Origin: Butyrivibrio sp.
GTDB taxonomy: Bacteria > Bacillota > Clostridia > Lachnospirales > Lachnospiraceae
Assembly: GCA_024688095.1 (NCBI GenBank)
Contig: JAILEJ010000310.1
Location: 1-8,925, forward strand
DNA length: 8,925 bases
Direction of reading: 5' to 3'
The notes under the pieces are model-generated. The model searched no databases. It worked only from the letters and a program-made list of their open reading frames with translations, and had not been told where the DNA came from. A program made the translations under genes and the position numbers. Positions 1 to 6,698 of this stretch are shown piece by piece. Positions within the stretch are counted from its first letter, which is position 1, and each line of letters begins with the position of its first letter.

Positions 1-1363
1 TGATGCACACCAGTCTCTTATTGCAACAAGAATGCCTACTGAACTTATGCTTCCTATCATCGATAAGATGGATAAGGTTGGATATAATGCAGTAGAGTGT
101 TGGGGTGGTGCTACATTTGATGCGTCACTTCGTTTCCTTAAAGAAGATCCATGGGAAAGACTTAGAAAGCTTAAAGCGGGCTTTAAGAATACTAAGCTTC
201 AGATGCTTCTTAGAGGTCAGAACATCCTTGGATATAAGCACTATCCAGATGATGTAGTTGAATATTTCGTACAGAAGTCCATTCAGAACGGTATTGATGT
301 AATCCGTATCTTTGACTGTCTTAACGATTTAAGAAACCTTGAGACATCAGTTAAGGCTTGTAAGAAAGAGGGTGGACATGCTCAGATCGCCCTTGTTTAC
401 ACACTTGGTGATGCTTATACACTTGATTATTGGATGAATATTTGTAAAGACATTCAGTCAATGGGTGCAGATTCAATTTGTATCAAGGATATGTCAGGTC
501 TTCTTAAGCCTTATGAAGCAGATAAGCTTGTAAAGGCTATTAAGAGTGCTTCTGATCTTCCTCTTGAGCTTCATACACACTATACATCAGGTCTCGCCAG
601 CATGACATATATGAAGGCAGTAGAAGCTGGTGCAGATATTCTTGACTGTGCTATGTCACCATTTGCTATGGGTACATCACAGCCTGCAACAGAAGTTATG
701 GCTTCAACATTCGAAGGAACTCCATATGATCCAGGATTTGATCAGAAGCTTCTTGCAGAAATTGCTGATTACTTTAGACCATATAGAGAAGAGTGCCTCA
801 AGTCAGGCCTTATGGATACTAAGGTTCTTGGTGTTAATATCAAGACTCTTATCTATCAGGTACCAGGTGGTATGCTTTCTAACATGGTTAGCCAGCTCAA
901 AGAGCAGAATGCAAGTGATAAGTACCAGACAGTTCTTGAGGAAATTCCTCAGGTTCGTAAAGACTTTGGTGAGCCACCACTTGTTACACCTTCATCTCAG
1001 ATTGTTGGTACACAGGCTGTTATGAACGTTCTTATGGGTGAAAGATATAAGGTTGCTACAGACCAGACTAAGGATCTTCTTTCTGGTATGTATGGAAAGA
1101 CTGTTAAACCTTTCAATCCAGAAGTTCAGAAAAAGGTTATCGGTGACAGAGAAGTTATTACTTGCCGTCCAGCAGATACTCTTCAGCCAGGTCTTCCTAA
1201 GTTTGAAGAAGAAGTTAAAGAATGGAAGCAGCAGCCAGAGGATACTCTGTCATATGCTCTGTTCCCACAGGTAGCACTTGACTTCTTTAAGTATCGTCTT
1301 GCTCAGCAGGAAAAAGTTGATCTTAATGCTGCAGATACAAAGAACGCAGCTTATCCTGCATAA
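1..1363 (+). CDS. oadA: Oxaloacetate decarboxylase alpha subunit / pyruvate carboxylase subunit B-type carboxyltransferase, 5'-truncated by the window edge
   Basis: Biotin-dependent carboxyltransferase of the PYC/OADA family, which moves CO2 between oxaloacetate/pyruvate and carboxybiotin. The frame is open to the left edge: bases 2-31 encode DAHQSLIATR, the family's metal-binding Asp region, so the ATG at 32 (MPTELMLP) is internal and probably only some 10-20 residues are missing. Seen in the TIM-barrel part are the IKDMSG motif with the Lys expected to be carboxylated (codon 485-487) and the metal ligands HTH (572-580). The second half, with the MLSNMVSQL and PPLVTPSSQIVGTQAV segments, matches the conserved carboxylase domain. 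The protein ends at about residue 453 with NAAYPA. There is no biotin-carrier domain and no MKM motif, so the carrier must be a separate protein. In related bacteria oadA often closes a cluster with OadB/OadG-like and biotin-carrier genes; here those would lie outside the window (inference). It ends before a strong terminator. Confidence 0.93.
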   Translation, partial: DAHQSLIATRMPTELMLPIIDKMDKVGYNAVECWGGATFDASLRFLKEDPWERLRKLKAGFKNTKLQMLLRGQNILGYKHYPDDVVEYFVQKSIQNGIDVIRIFDCLNDLRNLETSVKACKKEGGHAQIALVYTLGDAYTLDYWMNICKDIQSMGADSICIKDMSGLLKPYEADKLVKAIKSASDLPLELHTHYTSGLASMTYMKAVEAGADILDCAMSPFAMGTSQPATEVMASTFEGTPYDPGFDQKLLAEIADYFRPYREECLKSGLMDTKVLGVNIKTLIYQVPGGMLSNMVSQLKEQNASDKYQTVLEEIPQVRKDFGEPPLVTPSSQIVGTQAVMNVLMGERYKVATDQTKDLLSGMYGKTVKPFNPEVQKKVIGDREVITCRPADTLQPGLPKFEEEVKEWKQQPEDTLSYALFPQVALDFFKYRLAQQEKVDLNAADTKNAAYPA

Positions 1364-1378
1364 AAATAATTAAAAATT

Positions 1379-1420
1379 AAAGAGGATGTTATTGATTTAT
1401 TTCAATGACATCCTCTTTTT
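1379..1420 (+). terminator. Intrinsic terminator of the oadA transcript
   Basis: A 17-bp stem (1379-1395 with 1402-1418, one G-U wobble) encloses a 6-base loop (1396-1401). The A-run on the left and T-run on the right make the 3' arm end in a T-tract through 1420. It starts 16 bases after the oadA stop codon and separates oadA from glgX. The A/T symmetry would also allow it to act on the opposite strand, but no gene converges on it. Confidence 0.9.
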
Positions 1421-1450
1421 GATATGTTATTATTATATTGTGTAACGTAA

Positions 1451-1479
1451 TTTACATTATATCGTGACAGGTTTATTTT
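1451..1479 (+). promoter_or_regulatory. Candidate sigma-A promoter for glgX
   Basis: TTTACA (1451-1456) and TATTTT (1474-1479) are separated by 17 bases and lie between the oadA terminator and the glgX start at 1500. A start point near 1486 would leave a leader of roughly 14 bases that still contains the Shine-Dalgarno AGGGGG (1489-1494). The hexamers are imperfect and the region is AT-rich, so another pair could be the real one. Confidence 0.35.
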
Positions 1480-1499
1480 TGTTACACTAGGGGGACAAG

Positions 1500-3671
1500 A
1501 TGGCAGAATATCGTAGGCATAGACCTAAAGAACGAGTAATTCGTGACCATACAGCAAAAGAACTTAGAAAAAATGATCTTAGCAGAAATCTTCTTGCTTT
1601 GGATGAAATAGAAGGCTTCCGTGTAAGACCTGGTTTTTATGATATAAATGGCGCTACAGTTATGCCTGATGGTGTAAACTTTACTGTTTATTCTAATGGT
1701 GCAACTCGAATTACGCTTCTTCTTTATCATAAGGGCGATAAAGACCCTTATGCTTCAATTCCATTTCCGGAGAGTTACCGAATAGGAAAAGTATATTCTA
1801 TGATTGTCTTTGGACTAGACATAGAGGAATTTGAATATTGTTATAGAGTTGATGGCCCTTGGAATCCGGAAAGGGGACAGTTATTTGATTATAACCATAT
1901 ACTTCTTGACCCATATGCCAAAGCGGTTACAGGTCAAAGAGTTTGGGGACAAAGCAATTCTAAAGAAGGCTGTTATAGAGCAAGAGTAGTAAGAGATAAT
2001 TATGAATGGAATGCAACTCCTCAGTTGAAAATTCCAATGAGTGATTCGATTATTTATGAAATGCATGTAAGAGGCTTTACTAAAGATAAATCATCTGGAG
2101 TCAAGCATCCTGGAACATTTGCTGGAATTATGGAAAAGGTTGATTATTTGAAGCAGCTTGGAGTTACTGCTGTTGAGCTTATGCCTATTTTTGAATTTGA
2201 TGAAACCAGAGATATGAGAGAAGTAGGTGGACATACACTTCTTGATTACTGGGGATACAATACTGTAAGCTTTTTTGCACCAAATACAAGCTATGCTTCT
2301 TCCGTTGAATGGAACTGTGAAGGTCTTGAACTAAAGACAATGATAAAAACTCTTAAGGAAAATGGAATAGAGGTAATCCTCGATGTTGTATTTAATCATA
2401 CAGCAGAGGGTAACGAAAATGGTCCATTTATTTCATTTAAGGGATTTGATAATAATATATATTATCTTTTAACTCCAGATGGACAATATTACAACTTTAG
2501 TGGATGTGGTAATACTCTTAACTGTAATCATCCTATTGTTCAGGAGATGATAGTTGGATGTCTGAGGTATTGGGTAGAGCAATATAGAGTTGATGGATTC
2601 AGATTTGATCTTGCAAGTATACTTGGAAGAAACCAGGATGGTTCACCAATGGATCAGCCACCACTTATTCAAAGGCTTGCTTATGACCCTATTCTGGGCG
2701 AAGTAAAGCTTATTGCTGAAGCATGGGATGCTGGTGGAATGTACCAGGTTGGACGTTTTCCAGCCTGGAAGAGATGGGCAGAATGGAATGGTAAATATAG
2801 AGATGAGGTAAGAGGATATCTTAAGGGTGAATATTGGTGTGCCCCTGAAGTAGTCAAACGTATTACAGGTTCCATGGATATGTACGGAGGCGATTACCTT
2901 GGACATGATTCCTCAATAAACTTTATTACCTGCCATGATGGCTTTACCTTATATGATTTATACTCATATAACGAAAAGCATAATGAAGCTAATGGCTGGA
3001 ATAATACAGATGGAACAAATGATAATAGAAGCTGGAATTGCGGTGTTGAAGGCGAAACTGATAATCCGGATATAAATGCATTAAGATTCAAAATGATGAG
3101 AAATGCTATCACAATTCTTATGTGCAGTAGAGGAACGCCTATGATACTTGCAGGTGATGAATTTGGTAATACTCAGTTTGGTAATAATAATGCTTATTGT
3201 CAGGATAATGAGATTTCATGGTTAAACTGGGATCTTATGCGTAAGAATAAGGAATATTTCCATTTTTATAGAAATATGATTCAGTTTAGAAGAAAACATC
3301 CTGCAATCAGAAAAGATTTAAGACCTGCTGAAGCTAATATTCCATTTATATCAATATTTACTGAGAATCCGTTTAATAGTAATGTTACTAATCAGTCAAG
3401 AGTAGTATGTATTAGGTTTGCAGGTTATGTAAATGCAAAAGGACATGATGATATTGTATATATAGCAATGAATGTATATTGGGAAGACAGTTTTATAACT
3501 CTTCCCGAACCTCCTCAAGGTGGTTACTGGTCTATGTGTGTAGATACAGGTTCTGAGGATGGAAAATATTTTTACAATAGACCAAAGCCACTTACCAATA
3601 GAAACTGGCTCCTTAAATCGCGAAGTGTAAGTGTATTTATAGTATCGTATGGTTCTGGTTATAGCAGATGA
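1500..3671 (+). CDS. glgX: Glycogen debranching enzyme, GlgX/isoamylase type (GH13)
   Basis: Hydrolyses alpha-1,6 branch points of glycogen or its phosphorylase-limit dextrins in the cytoplasm. The protein has 723 residues and no signal peptide. An N-terminal CBM48-like beta domain (about 45-175) is followed by the GH13 barrel (about 180-600) and a C-terminal beta domain. Catalytic motifs visible: DVVFNH (295-300), VDGFRFD with nucleophile Asp370, IAEAWD with acid/base Glu407, and TCHD with the transition-state stabiliser Asp480. The segment HDGFTLYDLYSYNEKHNEANG is characteristic of GlgX and bacterial isoamylases. The start at 1500 follows AGGGGG (1489-1494) at good spacing. A basic stretch of about 40 residues precedes the CBM48-like domain and looks longer than usual for the family. 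The next gene starts 16 bases after the stop, so the two are probably one operon. Pullulanase is less likely, given the isoamylase-type motifs and lack of secretion. Confidence 0.92.
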   Translation: MAEYRRHRPKERVIRDHTAKELRKNDLSRNLLALDEIEGFRVRPGFYDINGATVMPDGVNFTVYSNGATRITLLLYHKGDKDPYASIPFPESYRIGKVYSMIVFGLDIEEFEYCYRVDGPWNPERGQLFDYNHILLDPYAKAVTGQRVWGQSNSKEGCYRARVVRDNYEWNATPQLKIPMSDSIIYEMHVRGFTKDKSSGVKHPGTFAGIMEKVDYLKQLGVTAVELMPIFEFDETRDMREVGGHTLLDYWGYNTVSFFAPNTSYASSVEWNCEGLELKTMIKTLKENGIEVILDVVFNHTAEGNENGPFISFKGFDNNIYYLLTPDGQYYNFSGCGNTLNCNHPIVQEMIVGCLRYWVEQYRVDGFRFDLASILGRNQDGSPMDQPPLIQRLAYDPILGEVKLIAEAWDAGGMYQVGRFPAWKRWAEWNGKYRDEVRGYLKGEYWCAPEVVKRITGSMDMYGGDYLGHDSSINFITCHDGFTLYDLYSYNEKHNEANGWNNTDGTNDNRSWNCGVEGETDNPDINALRFKMMRNAITILMCSRGTPMILAGDEFGNTQFGNNNAYCQDNEISWLNWDLMRKNKEYFHFYRNMIQFRRKHPAIRKDLRPAEANIPFISIFTENPFNSNVTNQSRVVCIRFAGYVNAKGHDDIVYIAMNVYWEDSFITLPEPPQGGYWSMCVDTGSEDGKYFYNRPKPLTNRNWLLKSRSVSVFIVSYGSGYSR

Positions 3672-3675
3672 TCAA

Positions 3676-3683
3676 AAGGGTGA
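3676..3683 (+). promoter_or_regulatory. Shine-Dalgarno site fixing the start at 3688
   Basis: AAGGGTGA, whose GGTGA part matches the anti-SD, sits 4 bases before the ATG at 3688. The earlier in-frame ATG at 3649 lies inside the end of glgX and has no comparable site, so 3688 is preferred. Confidence 0.6.
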
Positions 3684-3687
3684 TTTA

Positions 3688-4341
3688 ATGGGTGAAGAAA
3701 AAGCAAATGAAAATACAAATATAGATGAATCCATAAGCACTCCTAATGCCGAAGTTTTGGAGGTGGCAGGTTTTCTTTTTAAAACAAAAGAAGATGTTCA
3801 GAAAGCTAATGTAGATTTGAAAAAGATAATTTATCTTGAAAAAAAAGTTAATCCAAGTAAGCCTTCTGATATGAAAGCTGTTTATGAGAAAGCAATAGCA
3901 AATAAGATATTCTCAACCCCTGTAGGGTGGGAATATCTTATCCTTTTACGAGATAAAATGACTGATGCTGGAGTAAGTCTTGTTGAATTGTCTCCTATAC
4001 CAATGGATATTTCTTTTTCTAAAGCCCCGCTACCTGATGATTACGTAGTTAAACAGAGAATTAAGCCGGAAAAGCCAAAAAAGCAAAAGCCAAAATTTAG
4101 TATTGTAATTTCGATTTTATTTAATATTATAATGGCTATTCTTGTGATTCTGATGTTTGTTGTTGCCTATTTTTCAGAGACAGATAATATTCTTAATTAT
4201 AAAAGGAATGTCACAAACAGATATGCAGAGTGGACTCAAAGTCTTACGGAGCGTGAGCGCGCAGTCAGACAGAAGGAACGAGAACTTGGAATAGAAGATA
4301 ATACTAATTATTTATCTGAAGAAGATGAGACATCTAATTAA
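3688..4341 (+). CDS. Unrecognised single-span membrane protein, glgX-linked
   Basis: I do not recognise a named family. From the preferred ATG the protein has 217 residues. Residues 1-20 are polar. Residues 21-105 look like a compact mixed helical domain (EVAGFLFKTKEDVQKANVDL, then VYEKAIANKIFSTPVGWEYL). A Lys/Pro-rich stretch (123-136) is followed by one hydrophobic span (about 137-163). A charged C-terminal tail (164-217) contains TERERAVRQKEREL, a probable short coiled-coil helix. The positive charges before the span predict the N-terminal domain in the cytoplasm and the tail outside. There is no signal peptide, lipobox or catalytic motif that I can name. It follows glgX by 16 bases, so it is likely co-transcribed, but nothing in the sequence ties it to glycogen. 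No clear terminator follows. An extended start at 3649, adding 13 residues and overlapping glgX, is possible but lacks a ribosome site. Confidence 0.75.
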   Translation: MGEEKANENTNIDESISTPNAEVLEVAGFLFKTKEDVQKANVDLKKIIYLEKKVNPSKPSDMKAVYEKAIANKIFSTPVGWEYLILLRDKMTDAGVSLVELSPIPMDISFSKAPLPDDYVVKQRIKPEKPKKQKPKFSIVISILFNIIMAILVILMFVVAYFSETDNILNYKRNVTNRYAEWTQSLTERERAVRQKERELGIEDNTNYLSEEDETSN

Positions 4342-4368
4342 AATTTGTGCAGAGCATTACTTTTTGTT

Positions 4369-4439
4369 TAAGACTTTTTGTGAAAATAATGTGAAATGTC
4401 TTTATTTTAAGTCTTATTGAAGGTTTATTGTTCTATAAT
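4369..4439 (+). promoter_or_regulatory. Promoter and putative operator of the two-component operon
   Basis: A consensus -10 TATAAT (4434-4439) has only a poor -35 at 17-bp spacing (GTCTTA, 4411-4416), as in activator-dependent promoters. Upstream is an exact 8-bp inverted repeat, TAAGACTT (4369-4376) and AAGTCTTA (4409-4416), the right arm covering the weak -35. Between the arms, TGTGAAA occurs twice (4379-4385 and 4390-4396), offset by 11 bp. Direct repeats at 11-bp offset are the usual operator form of OmpR/PhoB-family regulators, and the next gene encodes one. Autoregulation is therefore a reasonable inference, but it is not shown. Confidence 0.5.
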
Positions 4440-4476
4440 ACGAATTAGTAATATTTAAAAATAATAAAATTATAAA

Positions 4477-4481
4477 TGAGG
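4477..4481 (+). promoter_or_regulatory. Shine-Dalgarno site fixing the regulator start at 4488
   Basis: TGAGG lies 6 bases before the ATG at 4488 and overlaps the alternative in-frame ATG at 4476. That ATG has only A/T upstream, so 4488 is the better start. Confidence 0.65.
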
Positions 4482-4487
4482 CATATT

Positions 4488-5165
4488 ATGGATAATAAAT
4501 TAAAGATTCTCGTAGTAGATGATGAAAGCAGAATGAGAAAACTTGTAAAAGATTTCCTTGTAAAAGACGGTTTTGATGTTATTGAAGCAGGAGATGGCCA
4601 GGAAGCTCTGGATGCTTTTTTTGATGATAAAGAAATTGCACTTATCATACTTGATGTTATGATGCCTAAAGTAGATGGCTGGGAAGTTTGTAAAGAGATT
4701 AGACAGTATTCAAAGGTTCCTATAATCATGCTGACAGCAAAAGCTGAAGAACGAGATGAGCTTATGGGATTTGACCTTGGCGTAGATGAGTATATTTCAA
4801 AACCATTTAGTCCAAAGATTCTGGTTGCAAGAGTTGAAGCGATTCTTAGAAGAACAGGAAGTGCTGATAATGAAGATATACTTGAGGCAGGTGGTATTGT
4901 TATAGATAAGACTGCTCATCAGGTTACTATAGATGGAGAAATGATAGAACTAAGTTATAAAGAATTCGAACTGTTAAGTTATTTCCTTGAAAATAAGGGA
5001 ATAGCTCTTTCAAGAGAAAAAATTCTTAATAATGTTTGGAATTATGACTATTTTGGAGATGCCAGAACAATTGATACACATGTAAAAAAATTACGTGGAA
5101 AGATGAAAGATAAAGGCGAATTAATAAAAACTATATGGGGAATGGGATATAAGTTTGAGGTTTGA
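4488..5165 (+). CDS. OmpR/PhoB-family response regulator
   Basis: Cytoplasmic transcription factor activated by phosphoryl transfer from a histidine kinase, here presumably the product of the next gene. The protein has 225 residues. The receiver domain (about 5-120) has the acidic pair Asp11/Asp12, the phosphorylation site Asp56 in LDVMMP, switch Thr83 and Lys105 in SKPF, all intact. The winged-helix DNA-binding domain (about 130-225) shows LSYKEFELL, the recognition-helix region DARTIDTHVKKLRGK, and the terminal wing GMGYKFEV. The length is standard. The start at 4488 is chosen on its Shine-Dalgarno site; the upstream ATG at 4476 would add four residues. Its stop lies 7 bases before the preferred kinase start. 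The promoter carries phased direct repeats that suit an OmpR-type regulator. The regulon and the exact subfamily cannot be read from the sequence. Confidence 0.95.
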   Translation: MDNKLKILVVDDESRMRKLVKDFLVKDGFDVIEAGDGQEALDAFFDDKEIALIILDVMMPKVDGWEVCKEIRQYSKVPIIMLTAKAEERDELMGFDLGVDEYISKPFSPKILVARVEAILRRTGSADNEDILEAGGIVIDKTAHQVTIDGEMIELSYKEFELLSYFLENKGIALSREKILNNVWNYDYFGDARTIDTHVKKLRGKMKDKGELIKTIWGMGYKFEV

Positions 5166-5172
5166 TTTAAAA

Positions 5173-6678
5173 ATGAATAAAAAAAAGAAACATGTCCATT
5201 CTATACGTATTCAGTTTAGCGGGATTTTCCTGGTTGTAATGTTTATTACTGTATTTGGTATTGTTATTGCAAATAAGATTTTTTTGCAACAATTTTATAT
5301 TTCTAATAAAAAAGCAGATATAATTAAGTCCTATGAAAGCATTAATGAAGAGGCCATGAATGGCGATATTACTTCAGATGAATTCTGGATTGATCTGCAA
5401 AGAATTTGTGATAAATATAGCATAGAGGTCGTTGTTTTAGATGACGAATCTCAGGCGCTTGTATCATCTTCATCAGATTCAGATTTTATGAGACGTATTC
5501 TTTGGGAGAATATGTTTGGAGTTGATTCAGCAGATAGTGTCACTGAAAACAGAATTGTTTTGGAAGATACAAGTAAGTATACGTTGCAACAGGAAATAGA
5601 TAATAGAACAAAAACTTCATATCTTGAAATCTGGGGGTTTCTTGATAATGGGAACCTGATAATGATAAGAAGTGCACTTGAAAGTATTAAAGATAATGCT
5701 GCCCTTACAAATAGATTTATAGCCTGTGTTGGAATTATTTCAGCTATTATAGGTAGTATTCTTGTCCTTTTTGTAACGAATACTATAACTGCTCCAATAC
5801 ATAAGCTTTCTGAAATTTCAAGTGAGATGAAGAAACTTAATTTTGAGGTTAAGTATAAGACCAGAAGAAGAAATGCGAATGAAATAGATGTTCTTGGTCA
5901 AAATATTAATGAGATGTCAGAAACACTTGAGACAACCATTAAGGAGTTGAAATCTGCAAATATCGAACTTACCAAAGATATAGAGAAAAAAGAAGAAGTT
6001 GATAACATGAGAAAAGAGTTTATTTCGAATGTTTCTCATGAATTAAAAACACCAATTGCTCTTATTCAGGGATATGCAGAAGGACTTAAAGAAGCTGTAA
6101 ATGATGATGAAGAAAGTCGTGATTTTTACTGTGAAGTCATCATGGATGAAGCTAATAAGATGAATATAATGGTTAAAAGACTTCTAAAACTTATTCAAAT
6201 TGAGTCTGGTCGTGAAACTATAAATATGGAACGATTTGATATCGTTTCAATGATAAAAAATTACCTGAAATCTGCCGATATATTAGCTAAGCAGAAAAAT
6301 GTTGAAGTTAAGTTCGAAGATTATGCGCCGATTTATGTTTGGGGAGACGAATTTGCTGTAGAAGAGATAATTCAAAACTACTATAGCAATGCAATAAACC
6401 ATGTAAGTGGCGATAATGTTATAGAATTTAAACTTATAGAAAAAGATAATAAAATAAGAATCTCTGTATTTAATACTGGAAATCCAATTCCTGAAGAAAG
6501 TATAGAACATCTCTGGGAGAAGTTTTATAAGGTTGATAAGGCTAGAACAAGGCAATATGGCGGAAGTGGAGTAGGACTTTCTATTGTTAAAGCCCTTATG
6601 GATATAATGGGACAGGGATATGGTGTAATAAATTACGAAAATGGTGTTGAGTTTTGGTTTGAATTAGAAACTAAATGA
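5173..6678 (+). CDS. Membrane sensor histidine kinase (HAMP, HisKA, HATPase)
   Basis: Senses an extracytoplasmic signal and phosphorylates the regulator encoded just upstream. From the ATG at 5173 it has 501 residues: a short basic tail, TM1 (about 14-34), an extracellular sensor region of about 145 residues (35-180), TM2 (about 182-203), HAMP and a following helix (about 204-275), HisKA with phospho-acceptor His289 in SHELKTP, and an HATPase domain with the N box (NYYSNAINH, 402-410), a G1-like NTGNPIP (434-440), the F box LWEKFYKVDKARTR (447-460) and the G2 box GGSGVGLSIVK (463-473). All core motifs are present. The sensor region has no motif I recognise beyond the general Gram-positive layout. 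TGAGGT (5156-5161) lies 11 bases before the ATG, which is rather far; a TTG at 5155 overlapping the regulator would add six residues. Its TGA overlaps an ATG of the following frame (ATGA, 6675-6678). Confidence 0.94.
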   Translation: MNKKKKHVHSIRIQFSGIFLVVMFITVFGIVIANKIFLQQFYISNKKADIIKSYESINEEAMNGDITSDEFWIDLQRICDKYSIEVVVLDDESQALVSSSSDSDFMRRILWENMFGVDSADSVTENRIVLEDTSKYTLQQEIDNRTKTSYLEIWGFLDNGNLIMIRSALESIKDNAALTNRFIACVGIISAIIGSILVLFVTNTITAPIHKLSEISSEMKKLNFEVKYKTRRRNANEIDVLGQNINEMSETLETTIKELKSANIELTKDIEKKEEVDNMRKEFISNVSHELKTPIALIQGYAEGLKEAVNDDEESRDFYCEVIMDEANKMNIMVKRLLKLIQIESGRETINMERFDIVSMIKNYLKSADILAKQKNVEVKFEDYAPIYVWGDEFAVEEIIQNYYSNAINHVSGDNVIEFKLIEKDNKIRISVFNTGNPIPEESIEHLWEKFYKVDKARTRQYGGSGVGLSIVKALMDIMGQGYGVINYENGVEFWFELETK

Positions 6679-6688
6679 TTTTTCGAAA

Positions 6689-6694
6689 TGAGGG
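6689..6694 (+). promoter_or_regulatory. Shine-Dalgarno site fixing the lipoprotein start at 6699
   Basis: TGAGGG lies 4 bases before the ATG at 6699, which begins a clean lipoprotein signal peptide. The earlier ATG at 6675 overlaps the kinase stop, has no ribosome site and would prepend eight residues to the signal peptide. Confidence 0.6.
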
Positions 6695-6698
6695 ACTT

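Noticed and set aside
630..1274. Two + strand open frames inside oadA (630-1025 and 1038-1274)
   Set aside because: They overlap a well-supported gene in another frame and give Leu/His-rich sequence without any domain.
2643..3112. Minus-strand open frames inside glgX
   Set aside because: They are shadows of a gene with all GH13 catalytic motifs intact on the + strand.
5155..5172. TTG start of the kinase overlapping the regulator
   Set aside because: Possible, but the ATG at 5173 begins the usual basic N-terminal tail and has TGAGGT upstream. The added residues show no conserved feature.
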